64,000 nt of DNA from contig NZ_CP119992.1 in assembly GCF_029338575.1 (NCBI RefSeq), positions 2,884,663 to 2,948,662 on the forward strand, written 5' to 3'. Source of the DNA: Halomarina halobia. Its GTDB lineage: Archaea; Halobacteriota; Halobacteria; Halobacteriales; Haloarculaceae. This document shows positions 25,177 through 35,430 of this stretch, piece by piece. Position numbers and translations under genes: made by a program. The notes under the pieces are model-generated. The model saw nothing but the letters and a program-made list of their open reading frames with translations. It made no database searches and was not told the DNA's origin. Every line of letters begins with the position of its first letter. Position 1 is the stretch's first letter.

Positions 25177-25218
25177 GTTACTCACCAGGCGAGTAACTGG
25201 CTGCGAGCTACAAATATC
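25177..25218 (-). promoter_or_regulatory. Promoter and leader inverted repeat of the nucleotide-sugar operon
   Basis: ATATTT at 25213-25218 (minus strand) is a TATA-like box about 40 nt before the ATG at 25174. Between it and the ATG, GTTACTC (25177-25183) and GAGTAAC (25191-25197) form perfect 7-bp arms around a 7-nt spacer. The repeat spans the expected transcription start and leader, so it could be an operator or a short hairpin. Confidence 0.45.
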
Positions 25219-25274
25219 TTCCTGCCCGGCCGCGGGGAGGAACGCTTACCACCCTCCGGGAGTATCACGACTCT

Positions 25275-26036
25275 ATGAGATTCATCGACGAGGAAGGGCG
25301 GGTCTTCGGGCGCGTCAACGTCGTCGACGCGCTCGTGGTGGCGCTCGTCGCGAGCGTGCTCGTCGCCGGCGTCGCGCTCGTCTCGGGGGCGGACGAACCG
25401 GAAGCGTCCGCAAACGGCACGGACGCCGCGACGTACGCCACCGTGTCGTTCGGCTCGCAACCCGACTACCTCGCGGCCGCCGTGGAGTCGAACGACACGG
25501 TCGCCGTCGGCGACGCGACCGCCCGGATCACCGACGTGTACGCCGCTCCCGGCCAGGGCGGCACCGCCGTCTACGCGCGGCTCGCGTTCCCCGACGCCAC
25601 GCGCGACGCGGGAGCGCGCGCGGCCGGCGAGGAGGCCCTCCGTCTCGGCTCGGAACTCCCCGTCACGACCCCGACCTATCGGCTCTCGAGCCGGATCGTC
25701 GCGCTCGACGGCGGGCCGACGCTCCCCGTCGAGGACCGATCGGTCGTCGTCGAGGCGACCACCCACCCGGCGGTCGCCGAGGCGATCGACGCGGGCGACG
25801 TATCCCGCGTCGCCGGCCGGCCGGTCGCTCGCGTCGAGACCGTCGAATCGGTCGCGGGGAACTCCTCCAACTCGACCGTTCGTCTCCGCCTCTCGCTGCG
25901 CACCCTCGCCCGCGACGACGTCGCCTACTTCGGTGACGCGCCGGTTCGACTCGGCGCGCGGATCCGCTTCGAGTCCGACGCGTACGCCGTGACCGGCACC
26001 GTCGTCGCCCTCCCCGACGCAGACGCGGACGTATGA
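25275..26036 (+). CDS. DUF4330 family membrane-anchored protein
   Basis: 253 residues. The opening MRFIDEEGRVFGRVNVVDA is the DUF4330 signature. It is followed by one hydrophobic segment (VVALVASVLVAGVALVSG), so the rest is probably outside the membrane. Two similar beta-rich halves follow, each with an RITDVYAAPG- or SRIVALDGG-like strand, which could be an internal duplication. The gene overlaps the next one by 4 nt. Function is unknown; in bacteria the family is found near envelope genes. Confidence 0.75.
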   Translation: MRFIDEEGRVFGRVNVVDALVVALVASVLVAGVALVSGADEPEASANGTDAATYATVSFGSQPDYLAAAVESNDTVAVGDATARITDVYAAPGQGGTAVYARLAFPDATRDAGARAAGEEALRLGSELPVTTPTYRLSSRIVALDGGPTLPVEDRSVVVEATTHPAVAEAIDAGDVSRVAGRPVARVETVESVAGNSSNSTVRLRLSLRTLARDDVAYFGDAPVRLGARIRFESDAYAVTGTVVALPDADADV

Positions 26037-26587
26037 CCGGGGATCCCGTCTCGTCGTCCGTGCTCCTCCGGCGGCTCGACCGCGTCCGACGGACCGTCGC
26101 CCGCTGGTGGGCCGGGAGCTCGCTGGTCCGCCTCGCCGACCGCACGGGATCGACCGTCGGCCGCTGGATTCGAGGGTCGCGGCTCCACCGCTGGCTCACC
26201 GCCGAACCCGATCCGCAGGTGATCGTCGTCGACCTCCGGGAGACGTACACTGTCGGTCCGGTCGTCGCGGCGCTTGACCGGGTCGGCGGGTGGCTCGCAC
26301 CGCGGTGGCGCGCCTCCCGACCGAGGCGCGCGCTCGCGGCGGGAGTCGAGACGTTCGCCGCCGCACCCGTTCGGCTCGCCGGCCTGTTCGCCGTCGTCGC
26401 GATCTGCGCCAGCCTCGTGCGGACGCTCGCCGGCGCTCCGACCGAGATCGCGGTTGGGGCGCACCTCCTCGCGCTCGCCCCGGCGCTCGTCGGCGTCCGC
26501 GAGCGCCGCTCCTGGGCCGACCTTCGCGAGAGTCGCGTCGGCCGCGCGCTCTCGGCCGCGCTCGCTCCGCCCGACCCCGACGGCTAG
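26033..26587 (+). CDS. Haloarchaeal membrane protein of unknown function
   Basis: 184 residues. A basic N-terminal half (SSVLLRRLDRVRRTVARWWAG) is followed by VIVVDLRETYTVGPVV and then two hydrophobic segments near residues 110-155. It is translationally coupled to the DUF4330 gene (ATGA overlap) and its end overlaps mutL on the other strand by 4 nt. I do not recognise a family. The pairing with DUF4330 suggests the two products act together at the membrane. Confidence 0.6.
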   Translation: MTGDPVSSSVLLRRLDRVRRTVARWWAGSSLVRLADRTGSTVGRWIRGSRLHRWLTAEPDPQVIVVDLRETYTVGPVVAALDRVGGWLAPRWRASRPRRALAAGVETFAAAPVRLAGLFAVVAICASLVRTLAGAPTEIAVGAHLLALAPALVGVRERRSWADLRESRVGRALSAALAPPDPDG

Positions 26588-28317
26588 CCCAGCCTGGTCG
26601 CCCGCCTGCCGAACCCCCTCGCCAGCGTCCCCTCCTCGATCCTGAGGACCGTCGGACGGCCGTGCGGGCAGGCGTACGGCCGGGCGCACTCGCCGAGGCG
26701 GTCGAGCAGGTCCCTCGCCTCCTCCCGCGAGAGGGCGTCGCCCGCCTTCAGCGACGGGTGACAGGCGAGGTCGGCCAGCAGCGCATCGCGCGGGTCGTCC
26801 GGCCGCTCGCCCGTCAGGAGCGTGTCGAGGGTGTCCTTCAACGCTCGAGGGTCCGCTACCCGGCCGAGCGGCGCGGGAACGCCGGTCACCCGGTAGGTGC
26901 CGCCGCCGAACTCCTCGACGCGGAAGCCCGCGGCGGAGAGCGTCTCGCGGTGGGCGTCGAGCAGGCTCGCCTCCCGCGGCGAGAGCGAGAGCGTCGCCGG
27001 CGGGTCGAGCGCGGCGGTCGGCACCTCGCCCTCGACCGCCTCGCGCAGTCGCTCGTAGCTCACCCGCTCGTGGGCGGCGTGCTGGTCGACCACGAGCAGG
27101 TCGTCGTCTGCCTCGCAGAGCAGGTAGAGGCCGCGGAACTGCCCGATGACGGTCAGCTCGTCGAAGCGCGACTCGGCGGGGGCGAGCGCCGTCTCCGTGT
27201 CGAAGCTCACCGACGCCGCCCGCGAGAGGTCGGCCGTCGAGAGCGCCTCGCGGACGGCCCGTTCGACGGTCCGGGCGACGCGCTCCGGGTCGCGGAACCG
27301 CACCTCGGCCTTCGCCGGGTGGACGTTCTGGTCAACCCGGTCGGGCGGCACCTCGACGTCGACCGCCGCGATGGGCGCGCGGCTCCCCGGCAGGAGGCTC
27401 CCGTAACCGTCGAGGACGGCGCTGCGGAGGTCGCCGTCGCGGACCGGACGGCCGTTGACCGACAGGTAGACGTGCTCGGGGGAGGCGCGCGTCACGGAGG
27501 GGTAACACGCCACGCCCTCGACGCGGACGGCCGGGGCGTCGCTCCTTCCCTCGCCATCACCCCCGTCGGCCCTATCGTCCCTCCCGCCCCCACCGCCGTC
27601 GTCGCCGTCGTCGCTCGCCTCGTCACCTCCGCCCTCGACGGCGGCGAGTTCCGTGCTCTGTCCCGCCACGGTGCGGTCGTAGACGGCGAGCAGCGCGTCG
27701 ACGCGCTCGCCCGTTCCCGGCGCGGAGAGGACGGTCCGCTCGTCGTGCGTGAGCCGGAAGCGGACGTCCGGGTGGGCGAGCGCGTAGCGCGAGACGGCGT
27801 CGCTGATGCGGGCGAACTCGCGCTTGGGCGTCCCCAGCGACTCGCGGCGCGCCGGCACGCGATCGAAGAGGTCGCGCACCTCGACCGTGGTCCCGACGGC
27901 GTGGCCCGCTGCCTCGACGCCCGTCCCGCCCTCGCCGACGGTGACGCGCGTGCCGCTCGCCCCCTCGCCCGCGGCCCGCGTCGTCACTGCGAGGTCGGCG
28001 ACGGACGCGATGCTCGGCAGGGCCTCGCCGCGGAAGCCGAGCGTCCGTACGCGCTCCACGTCGTCGACGCCCGAGATCTTGCTCGTGGTGTGGCGCTCGA
28101 CGGCGAGCACGGCGTCCTCGCGGCTCATCCCGTGGCCGTCGTCGGTGACGCGGATCAGGTCGAGTCCGGCGTTCTCGACTGCCACCTCGACGCTTCCCGC
28201 GCCCGCGTCGAGGCTGTTCTCGACGAGTTCCTTCACGACCGATGCGGGCCGGGTCACCACCTCGCCGGCGGCGATGCGCGCGACGGTCGCCTCGTCGAGT
28301 CGTTCAATCGTCGCCAT
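26584..28317 (-). CDS. mutL: DNA mismatch repair protein MutL
   Basis: 577 residues. The GHKL ATPase domain shows [32 protein letters not shown] and [14 protein letters not shown] low-complexity linker rich in Gly and Asp covers about residues 235-260. The C-terminal domain keeps [12 protein letters not shown], the DQHA-x2-E-x4-E metal-binding motif of nicking-competent MutL, and ACPHGRP near the end. It couples mismatch recognition by MutS to strand cleavage. It overlaps mutS by 14 nt and follows it in the same operon. Confidence 0.93.
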   Translation of the reverse strand: MATIERLDEATVARIAAGEVVTRPASVVKELVENSLDAGAGSVEVAVENAGLDLIRVTDDGHGMSREDAVLAVERHTTSKISGVDDVERVRTLGFRGEALPSIASVADLAVTTRAAGEGASGTRVTVGEGGTGVEAAGHAVGTTVEVRDLFDRVPARRESLGTPKREFARISDAVSRYALAHPDVRFRLTHDERTVLSAPGTGERVDALLAVYDRTVAGQSTELAAVEGGGDEASDDGDDGGGGGRDDRADGGDGEGRSDAPAVRVEGVACYPSVTRASPEHVYLSVNGRPVRDGDLRSAVLDGYGSLLPGSRAPIAAVDVEVPPDRVDQNVHPAKAEVRFRDPERVARTVERAVREALSTADLSRAASVSFDTETALAPAESRFDELTVIGQFRGLYLLCEADDDLLVVDQHAAHERVSYERLREAVEGEVPTAALDPPATLSLSPREASLLDAHRETLSAAGFRVEEFGGGTYRVTGVPAPLGRVADPRALKDTLDTLLTGERPDDPRDALLADLACHPSLKAGDALSREEARDLLDRLGECARPYACPHGRPTVLRIEEGTLARGFGRRATRLG

Positions 28318-31063
28318 CGAGCCTCCGTTGCAGGTCGTGCAGGTAGGTCAGCGCTTCGAGCGGGGTCATGTCTGCGATGTGTAGTCCGCCTATCTCGGCT
28401 TCGAGCGCGGATGTGCCTTGCGGCTGTGGCGGTTCGGCCCCCTCGCCGGCCGCGTCTCCGGTCGCGCCGTCGGCCGGATCGTCGGGTGCCTCGTCGCTCG
28501 CACTGCCGGCGTCGCTCCCGACGCCGGAGCCGTTGGCGCGCGCGCGTCCGTCGCGCGCCGCCGAGTCGCGATTCGGGCCCGCCCCTTCGCGGTCCTCTTC
28601 GCCGGCGAACGCCGCGAGCGTGATCGCCCCGTCGCCGCCGTCTCCCGGCTCCTCGTCGCCCGGGAGGCCGTCCGCGAGGAGCGCGCGCGAGCGCTCGATG
28701 ACCGTCGGTGGGACGCCCGCCAGCCGGGCGACCTCGACGCCGTAGGAGGCCTCCGCCGCCCCCTCGACGACCGAGTGGAGGAACGTCACCTCCTCGCCGT
28801 CGCGCTCGACGGTGAAGTGGAGGTTCGCTACGCCCTCGCGGTCGGCGGCGATCCGGGTCAGCTCGTGGTAGTGGGTGGCGAACAGCGTCGTCGCGCCGAC
28901 CGCGTCGTGGACGAACTCCGTCACCGCCCACGCGATGGCGCGCCCGTCGGCCGTGCTCGTCCCCCGACCGACCTCGTCGAGCAGGACGAGCGAGTCCTCG
29001 GTGGCGTGGTGGAGGATCTCCCTGAGCTCGGCCATCTCGCGCATGAACGTCGAGTGGCCGCCCGCGATGTCGTCGCTCGCGCCGACGCGGGTGAACACGG
29101 CGTCCGTCACGGGGAGGCGCGCCCGCCGGGCGGGGACGAAGCTCCCCACCTGCGAGAGCACGACGATCAGCGCCACCTGCCGCATGTAGGTGGACTTCCC
29201 GCTCATGTTCGGGCCGGTGATGACCGCGACCCGCCGGTCGCGCAGGTCGGCGTCGTTCGGGACGAACGCCTCCTCGGTCGTCTCGACGACGGGATGGCGG
29301 CCCCCCTCGACGTGGATCCCCTCCGCGCCGAACTCGGGGCGGACGTAGTTCCGCGCGACGGCCACGTGCGCGAGGGCTGCGAGCACGTCGAGCTCCGCGA
29401 GCACGCCGGCGACGCGCTGGACGCGCGCTGCCTCCTCGGCCACCTCCGCGCGCACCTCGGCGAACAGGCGGTACTCGCGGGCGTCGGCGCGCTCGGCCGC
29501 GCCCAGGATCTCGTCCTCGCGGCGCTTCAGCTCCGGCGTGTAGAACCGCTCCGCGTTCTTCAGCGTCTGCCGGCGCGTGTAGTCGTCGGGGACGCGGTCG
29601 AGGTTGGGGTTCGTCACCTCGATGTAGTAGCCGTGGACCTCGTTGTAGCCGACCTTCAGCGAGTCGATGCCGGTGCGCTCGCGCTCGTCGGCCTCCAGGT
29701 CGGCGACCCACTCGCGGCCGTCGCGCTCCGTCGCCCGCAACTCGTCTAAGTCCTCGTCGAACCCCTCGCGGATGACGCCTCCCTCGGTGATCTCGATGGG
29801 CGGCTCGGGGTGGATCGCGCGGCCGATCAGTCCCCGCACGTCCTCGAGCTCGTCGAGCGCCGCGCGGCGCTCGACGAGCGGGTCGCTCTCCGCGTCGGCG
29901 AGGGCGGCCTTCACCTCGGGCACCGCGTCGAGGGTGTCCTTCAGCGCGCGCAGGTCCCGGGCGTTCGCCCGCCCCCGGGAGACGCGCGTGATGAGCCGCT
30001 CGACGTCGTAGACGTCCCTGAGCAACTCGCGGACCTCCTCGCGGACGAGCGACAGCCCCGCGAGTTCCTCGACGGCGTCGTGGCGCGCCTCGATCCGCTC
30101 GCGGTCGACGAGCGGCCGCCTGAGCCAGTGGGTGAGCTCCCGCCGCCCCAGCGCGCAGGAGGTCTCGTCGACGACGCCCAGCAGGGTGTGATCGTCGCCC
30201 CCCTCGCGGTTCTCGAACACCTCGAGCGAGCGGAGCGCGGTCGTGTCGAGTCGCATCCCCTCGCGCGGATCGTAGCGCGCGATCCGCGTGAGGTACGCCA
30301 GTCCCCCCGCTTCGACGCCCTGGGTGTACTCCGCGTAGGCGAGCAGTGCCCCCGCCGCGCGCACCTCCGCCGCGTCGCGGAGGGCCTCGCTCGCGCCGTA
30401 CGCCTCGACGCGTTCGCGGGCGGCCTCGACCTCGAACGCCGACTCGCGGAAGGGCGTTCGCATCCCGTCCACCTCGAAGTCGTGCCCGAGGTCGGGCGCG
30501 GCGATGACCTCCGCGGGAGCGAAGCGGTCGAGTTCGTCCTGCACGACGGTCGGCGACGCGCTCGTAACGCGGAACTCGCCGGTCGAGACGTCGATGAACG
30601 CGACGCTCGCGCGGTCGCTCTCGGTCGAACCCGCCAGCGCGGCGACGTAGGTGTTCCCGCCCGCTGCGAGGAGTTCGTCCTCCAGCACGGTGCCCGGCGT
30701 GACGATGCGCGTCACCGCCCGCTCGACGACGCCCGACGCCTCCGAGGGGTCCTCGATCTGGTCCGCGATCGCCACCCGGTAGCCCGCGTCGAGCAGCGCC
30801 TCGACGTAGGGGGCGACGTTGTCGATGGGGACGCCCGCCATCGGGTAGGTGCCCGTCGAGTCCTCGCGCTTGGTGAGCGTTATCTCGCAGACGCGAGCGG
30901 CCTCCTCCGCGGCGTCGCAGAACAGCTCGTAGAAATCACCGACCTGAAACAGGACGAGCGCGTCGGCGTACTCCTCGGTGAGCGCGAAGTACTGCGACAT
31001 CATCGGCGTCAACTCGTCGCGGTTCGCCGCCATCTTCGCGGGCGGCCCGGTGACCGATTCCAT
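28304..31063 (-). CDS. mutS: DNA mismatch repair protein MutS
   Basis: About 919 residues from the ATG at 31063 ([16 protein letters not shown]); an upstream ATG at 31090 adds nine residues. The mismatch-reading Phe-x-Glu is in GDFYELF near residue 50. The connector, lever and clamp domains follow. The ATPase has [16 protein letters not shown] (Walker A), [15 protein letters not shown] (Walker B and signature) and FATHYHEL. The C-terminal region has an acidic, Ala/Gly-rich stretch of about 90 residues before a short helical end ([16 protein letters not shown]). It is the bacterial-type MutS1 found in haloarchaea. Confidence 0.93.
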   Translation of the reverse strand: MESVTGPPAKMAANRDELTPMMSQYFALTEEYADALVLFQVGDFYELFCDAAEEAARVCEITLTKREDSTGTYPMAGVPIDNVAPYVEALLDAGYRVAIADQIEDPSEASGVVERAVTRIVTPGTVLEDELLAAGGNTYVAALAGSTESDRASVAFIDVSTGEFRVTSASPTVVQDELDRFAPAEVIAAPDLGHDFEVDGMRTPFRESAFEVEAARERVEAYGASEALRDAAEVRAAGALLAYAEYTQGVEAGGLAYLTRIARYDPREGMRLDTTALRSLEVFENREGGDDHTLLGVVDETSCALGRRELTHWLRRPLVDRERIEARHDAVEELAGLSLVREEVRELLRDVYDVERLITRVSRGRANARDLRALKDTLDAVPEVKAALADAESDPLVERRAALDELEDVRGLIGRAIHPEPPIEITEGGVIREGFDEDLDELRATERDGREWVADLEADERERTGIDSLKVGYNEVHGYYIEVTNPNLDRVPDDYTRRQTLKNAERFYTPELKRREDEILGAAERADAREYRLFAEVRAEVAEEAARVQRVAGVLAELDVLAALAHVAVARNYVRPEFGAEGIHVEGGRHPVVETTEEAFVPNDADLRDRRVAVITGPNMSGKSTYMRQVALIVVLSQVGSFVPARRARLPVTDAVFTRVGASDDIAGGHSTFMREMAELREILHHATEDSLVLLDEVGRGTSTADGRAIAWAVTEFVHDAVGATTLFATHYHELTRIAADREGVANLHFTVERDGEEVTFLHSVVEGAAEASYGVEVARLAGVPPTVIERSRALLADGLPGDEEPGDGGDGAITLAAFAGEEDREGAGPNRDSAARDGRARANGSGVGSDAGSASDEAPDDPADGATGDAAGEGAEPPQPQGTSALEAEIGGLHIADMTPLEALTYLHDLQRRLDGDD

Positions 31064-31138
31064 GTCCGGACACGGGCGACGGAGGTACAAGTGTTGTGCG
31101 TCTCGGGTGCTCGCCCGACGGCCCGATCTGCGTTCCTC

Positions 31139-32185
31139 TCAGCGCAGCCACGTCGTCAGGATCGTCCGCGTCAGCCCGAGCGCGTACCCGAGCCTCGGCT
31201 TCTTGGTCGTGCCCGCCTGGCGCTCCTCGACGGTGATGGGGACCTCCCGGATGCGGAGGCCGTTCTTCCGGGCCTCGATGATGAGTTCCGGCGCGCTGAA
31301 CCGCTCCTCGGTCAGCGTGAGCCGCTCCAAGTCCGAACCGCGGATCGCGCGGAACCCGTTTGTGCAGTCGGTGATGTCCGCGTCGGTCAGCGTGTTGACG
31401 AGGACGGTGAACGCCCGGACCCCCGCGCGTCGAACCGTGCCGTTCCCCGACTTGTCGACGCCCTTGTGCCGTGAACCCATCACGTAGTCGGCCTCGCCGT
31501 CGACGATGGGACGAACCAGCCGCTCCAGTTCCTCGACGGGATGCTGTCCGTCGCCGTCCATCGTGACGACGATGTCCGTGTCCGCCTGCGCCGCGATCTC
31601 GAAGCCGGTCTTCAGCGCGCCGCCCTGTCCCTGATTGACGGGGTGTTCGACGACCATCGCGCCCTCGATGCGGGCGCGCGAGGCCGTCGCGTCGGCGGAC
31701 CCATCGGAGACGACGACCGGAACGACGTAGTGGTCGAGCACTACCTCCGGGAGCGACTGGACGACCGTTCTGATGCTCTTCTCCTCGTTGTACGCCGGGA
31801 TGACGACGTGGATAGTGGGTTGGTTACCGCCGTCCGTGTACGTCGTTCGCTCGGCGGCCATCTTGTCGATCGAGAGCTGCCGGGTTAGCTCGCCGAGCTT
31901 TCCGCGCGTCTCCCTGAGCGTTCCGAGAAGGTAGAGACAGAACGCGATGAAGCCGAGGTTTCCGACGAGCAGCATGGTGACGACCCGATTCTCGATGTCC
32001 AGGGCGGCCCCGACGACGTCGTACACCGTCGGGAAGAACCCGACGAGGAAGATGCCGAGCGCGATCGTACCGGCGATGTACAGGTCGATCTTCACGAAGC
32101 GCCGCCGATACCGCAGAACGCCCCACAGTAACACGAGGCTGGCCACCGCCAACAGGAACAGGGACTGAGTCGATACCGTCACCAT
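31139..32185 (-). CDS. Fusion of DUF2304 membrane domain and GT2 dolichol-phosphate hexosyltransferase-like domain
   Basis: 348 residues. The first ~110 residues have three hydrophobic helices and a coiled stretch (RETRGKLGELTRQL), matching DUF2304. The remainder is a GT2 catalytic domain: IHVVIPAYNEEKSIRTVV, VVSDGSADAT, VTMDGDGQHP (DxD-type metal site) and YVMGSRHKG, as in dolichol-phosphate mannose/glucose synthases. In many genomes DUF2304 and the GT2 are separate neighbours. It should load a hexose onto a lipid phosphate at the membrane for protein glycosylation. The GT2 part is firm; the sugar is not known. Confidence 0.82.
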   Translation of the reverse strand: MVTVSTQSLFLLAVASLVLLWGVLRYRRRFVKIDLYIAGTIALGIFLVGFFPTVYDVVGAALDIENRVVTMLLVGNLGFIAFCLYLLGTLRETRGKLGELTRQLSIDKMAAERTTYTDGGNQPTIHVVIPAYNEEKSIRTVVQSLPEVVLDHYVVPVVVSDGSADATASRARIEGAMVVEHPVNQGQGGALKTGFEIAAQADTDIVVTMDGDGQHPVEELERLVRPIVDGEADYVMGSRHKGVDKSGNGTVRRAGVRAFTVLVNTLTDADITDCTNGFRAIRGSDLERLTLTEERFSAPELIIEARKNGLRIREVPITVEERQAGTTKKPRLGYALGLTRTILTTWLR

Positions 32186-32313
32186 TTCGATTCACCCATC
32201 GCTACTCTACTCCCGATATTCAGACCCATTATCATTCCATTTCAACTCATCTAATATAATGCTTATCTAGAGCTGAAATATAGTAAGAAAACTGTTTATG
32301 TACGGGTGCGTTA

Positions 32314-33285
32314 TCATTCGACTGACAGCCAGAGGTGCGTCTCCAGGTAGGCGTTCTCGACCGACGGATCCTGCGGCGGGGGCCCGCGGTAGAGCAGGAA
32401 GACCAGTCGCAGTCGTCCCGTCGTCGAGGGCGCGTACGTGACCGTTCCGCGCGTCGCCTCGTCGTGCGCCAGCGAGACGTCGAACCGATCGACCTCGCGG
32501 GTCGCCGTGACGGTCGTCTCGTTCCCGTCGCTCCGAACGCGCTGCAGTTGGACGACGAGCGTGTACCTCGTGCGCTCGTGTTCGTGGTTCTCGACGCCGA
32601 CGATCACCGATCCGCGCTCCCCGCGAGTGAGGTTGGTGTCGTAACCGTCGGCGACGAGTTCGCCGTCCTCGCCCTCCGTCAGGAGGTAGAGCTCGGAGTA
32701 CTGATCGCTCTGTTTCGGCGACACGAGCGCGTACGTGACCCCCGACATGGCGATGAGCACGCTCAGCGCGAGCAGGACGTTCAACGCTCGATCGGTTCGC
32801 GTGTCCGCCCGCAGCGGGCCTGCCCGGAGCGATCCGTACCACTCCCGGTACGGGACGGCGAACCGTTCCTCGGGGGGCAGTCGAGCGCGCCGCCTCGCGG
32901 CGACCGCCGTCGCGGCGATCGTGACGGCGCTGACGACGAGGAGGATCGGGACGAGTCGCACCCCGAGGGGGGTGAAGTTGAGCACGAGCGCGAGCATCGG
33001 GACGACCGCCACGCTCGTCCCGATCGAGAGCGCGACGCGCGCGACGCCGGTGATGCCGTCGCCGTCCTCCGCCGACTCCGGGGCGCGCTCGGGAAAGAGC
33101 GCGGCCACGAGGGCGTAGCCGGGAACGAACAGCACGAACGCGAGCGCGAGAACGACGCGTATCGGGGTCTCGCTGAGCACCGGGGCGACGGCGAAGACGT
33201 CGGCGAGGAGCGTCAGTCCGACGACCGCGACCAGATCCGCCGGGAGTTCGCGGATCGGACGCGGGACGAGCAACCTGAGGGACAT
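32314..33285 (-). CDS. DUF1616 family membrane protein
   Basis: 323 residues. Four to five hydrophobic helices in the first half include VALAFVLFVPGYALVAALFPER, the DUF1616 signature. A further helix near residue 190 is followed by a soluble beta-rich part with VGVENHEHERTRYTLVVQL, an Ig-like fold by appearance. Haloarchaeal homologues lie next to polysaccharide and glycosyltransferase genes, as here beside the DUF2304-GT2 gene. It is 128 nt upstream of that gene in the same direction. Function is unknown. Confidence 0.75.
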   Translation of the reverse strand: MSLRLLVPRPIRELPADLVAVVGLTLLADVFAVAPVLSETPIRVVLALAFVLFVPGYALVAALFPERAPESAEDGDGITGVARVALSIGTSVAVVPMLALVLNFTPLGVRLVPILLVVSAVTIAATAVAARRRARLPPEERFAVPYREWYGSLRAGPLRADTRTDRALNVLLALSVLIAMSGVTYALVSPKQSDQYSELYLLTEGEDGELVADGYDTNLTRGERGSVIVGVENHEHERTRYTLVVQLQRVRSDGNETTVTATREVDRFDVSLAHDEATRGTVTYAPSTTGRLRLVFLLYRGPPPQDPSVENAYLETHLWLSVE

Positions 33286-33308
33286 TGTATTATGTCTATC
33301 GTGCTTGG

Positions 33309-33315
33309 ATAAAAA
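33309..33315 (-). promoter_or_regulatory. TATA box for the DUF1616 gene
   Basis: TTTTATC on the minus strand is centred 27 nt before the ATG at 33285, the leaderless spacing. Confidence 0.55.
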
Positions 33316-33323
33316 CGCCCCTG

Positions 33324-35345
33324 TCAGTCCGCGGTCGGTTCCTCGTTCGTCGCGTCGAAGCGACCGGCGTCGTCGAGGACGCGCTCGGCGATGGCCGTAG
33401 AGAGGCGGCCGGGGGCGAACGCGGCCCGCTCGTACGCCCGGGTGAGGGATCGAAGCGAGTCCGCCTCGTCGTCGGAGACGTGGTCCGCGCTCTCGGCGTA
33501 GAACTCCCAGTGCGTGCGTCCCTCGTCGACGTCGGCGCGCCGTGCAAGGCGTTCGCGGACCGCGAGGTACGCGGCGACGACTCCCTCGTTGGTCTCGCCG
33601 CGGTCGATCAGTTCGCGGGCGCGTTCGAGCGAGTGATCCGTCCCCTCCACCTCCCCGATCGGCTCGCCGGGCTCCTCGTCGCGCTCCTCGATCGCCTCGT
33701 TCACGCTCGGCCGCTCCCGATCGGACTCCTCGCGCCGCCGCCGCACGGCGTACCAGGCTCCGAGGCCGAGCGCGGCGATCAGGCCGGCCGCGACCGGCGC
33801 GAGGTCGGCGAGCCAGTCCTCGGCGGTGCCCCGTTCGATCCGCGCCCTCGCCTCGGCGGTCTCGAGGTTCTTCCCGCTCCCGTCAAAGAGCGCGCCGAGG
33901 ACGAGCGTCGCGTCGTCGCGCTGGGACTCGGAGATCGGGACCGTCCCGGAGAACGTGCCGTTCTCGTCGGTCCGAACCTCGGTCGTCGCGGTGCCGTTGA
34001 TGCCGAGCAGGACCGTCTCGTTCGCGACTGAGCGGCCGTCACCGGACGTCAGTCGGCCGTCGACGGCGACCGCGCTCTCGTTCACCCGCGAGGCGTTGAT
34101 GACGAGCGAGGTGTTCGTCGGCTCGACGGCGAGCGTCGTCGTCGCGTTCCCCGGCGCGATCGCGCGTCCGGGGCGTGAGGCCGTCGCGACGACCGGCTGG
34201 TCGCCCGCCGGGACGTCGGCCGGCAGGCGAACCGTCGTCGCGAACGACCCGTCGTCCGCCGGCATCCCCTGAGCGACGACCTCGTCCCCGATCCTGATCG
34301 CAACGGGGACGCGGACGCCGCGGTCCTCGACGCTGACGCGCCCGGCGACGGTGACGTTCGTGCCGAGCGAGGCGGTATCGGGCCGCCGCTGGACGGTGAC
34401 GTTCGGCTCGACCTGCTCGACCGAGATCGGGATCGAGTCCGTGGAGTTGAAGTACGGCGACCCTCGCTTCGGCAGGTACTCGATGCGCACGTCGCTCGCG
34501 TTCGACGGGATCTGCGTGGGTCGGTACTCTATCTCGAAGGCCCCGTCACCGTCGGTCGTCGTGTCGTAGGTCCGGTTGCCGACGCGCAGTCGGATCTCCT
34601 CGTCCGCGACCGCGGTCCCGTTCTCGGCCGAGAGGTCGCCGCTGATCGCGAGGGGGTCGGTGAACGACGCCTCGTCGCCGTCGCCTTCCACGTCGAGGGT
34701 CGTCCCGACGAACGACGTCTCGCGGACCTCCTCCTGGCGCTCCGTGATGTTCTCGGCGACGTTCGTCGTCGCGCGCGACGTCGTCGAGAAGTTCTGACCG
34801 GTCTGCGATCCGAGCCGGTCGTAGCCCTCGGTCGCCTGCCCGGCGTTCTCGTTCACGTTCTCACTGATCCGCTGGAGTTTCCGCGCTAGCTGCCGCGCGC
34901 GCGTCTCGTTACCCTCCTCTCGCGCCTCGCGGTACTGCTCCAGCGTCCGGTTGTACTGCGAGGCGCCCTGGGTGACCTCGCGCTGGTTCTCCCTCGTGCG
35001 CTCGTACGTCCGGGTCGTGTTCGTCTCGCCCGAGACCTCGATGAGTCGACTGAGTTCGCTGTCGTACTGGTCGCCGAGGAGCCGCTCCGCGCTCTCGTAC
35101 TCCCCCTCGCTGAGTCGGACGGAGCTCTCGGCGAGGCGATCGGAGAGCGAGTTCACGAGGTATCGCTCGACCTCGCTCATGTCGCCGTCCCCACTCGCTT
35201 CGTTCGGGTTCTCGTGTCGCGTCGTCTGCGTCGAGTTGTCGGCCTCGTCCTGCTGTAGCGGGGCGGTCGCCGCGCCCGGGCCGGCGGCTCCGGCCGCCGT
35301 GGCGAGGACGAGCACTGCACACAACGCGAGCGTCAGTCGGGTCAC
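33324..35345 (-). CDS. Secreted/membrane-anchored protein with DUF4129-like C-terminus
   Basis: 673 residues. A signal peptide (TLALCAVLVLATAAGAAGPG) opens the protein. Residues 40-200 are charged and helical, probably coiled coil. Two or three Ig-like beta domains rich in Thr, Asn and Asp follow (about 210-530). A membrane helix near 545 (VAAGLIAALGLGAWYAV) precedes a cytoplasmic end containing ERARELIDRGETNEGVVAAYLAVRERL, which resembles DUF4129. It is divergent from the DUF58 gene. DUF4129 proteins accompany MoxR-DUF58 systems, so this is probably the surface part of that system. Confidence 0.7.
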   Translation of the reverse strand: MTRLTLALCAVLVLATAAGAAGPGAATAPLQQDEADNSTQTTRHENPNEASGDGDMSEVERYLVNSLSDRLAESSVRLSEGEYESAERLLGDQYDSELSRLIEVSGETNTTRTYERTRENQREVTQGASQYNRTLEQYREAREEGNETRARQLARKLQRISENVNENAGQATEGYDRLGSQTGQNFSTTSRATTNVAENITERQEEVRETSFVGTTLDVEGDGDEASFTDPLAISGDLSAENGTAVADEEIRLRVGNRTYDTTTDGDGAFEIEYRPTQIPSNASDVRIEYLPKRGSPYFNSTDSIPISVEQVEPNVTVQRRPDTASLGTNVTVAGRVSVEDRGVRVPVAIRIGDEVVAQGMPADDGSFATTVRLPADVPAGDQPVVATASRPGRAIAPGNATTTLAVEPTNTSLVINASRVNESAVAVDGRLTSGDGRSVANETVLLGINGTATTEVRTDENGTFSGTVPISESQRDDATLVLGALFDGSGKNLETAEARARIERGTAEDWLADLAPVAAGLIAALGLGAWYAVRRRREESDRERPSVNEAIEERDEEPGEPIGEVEGTDHSLERARELIDRGETNEGVVAAYLAVRERLARRADVDEGRTHWEFYAESADHVSDDEADSLRSLTRAYERAAFAPGRLSTAIAERVLDDAGRFDATNEEPTAD

Positions 35346-35430
35346 TACGGTTCACTCCGCGCCCACGGCAAATGTATTTTATTCCCGAGTTCACCAGTAG
35401 ATTCAAACATTGGTAGTTAGTTGTAATTAC

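Noticed and set aside
23168..25177. About 670-codon plus-strand frame across the nucleotide-sugar operon
   Set aside because: Antisense shadow of the SDR genes, without any domain pattern.
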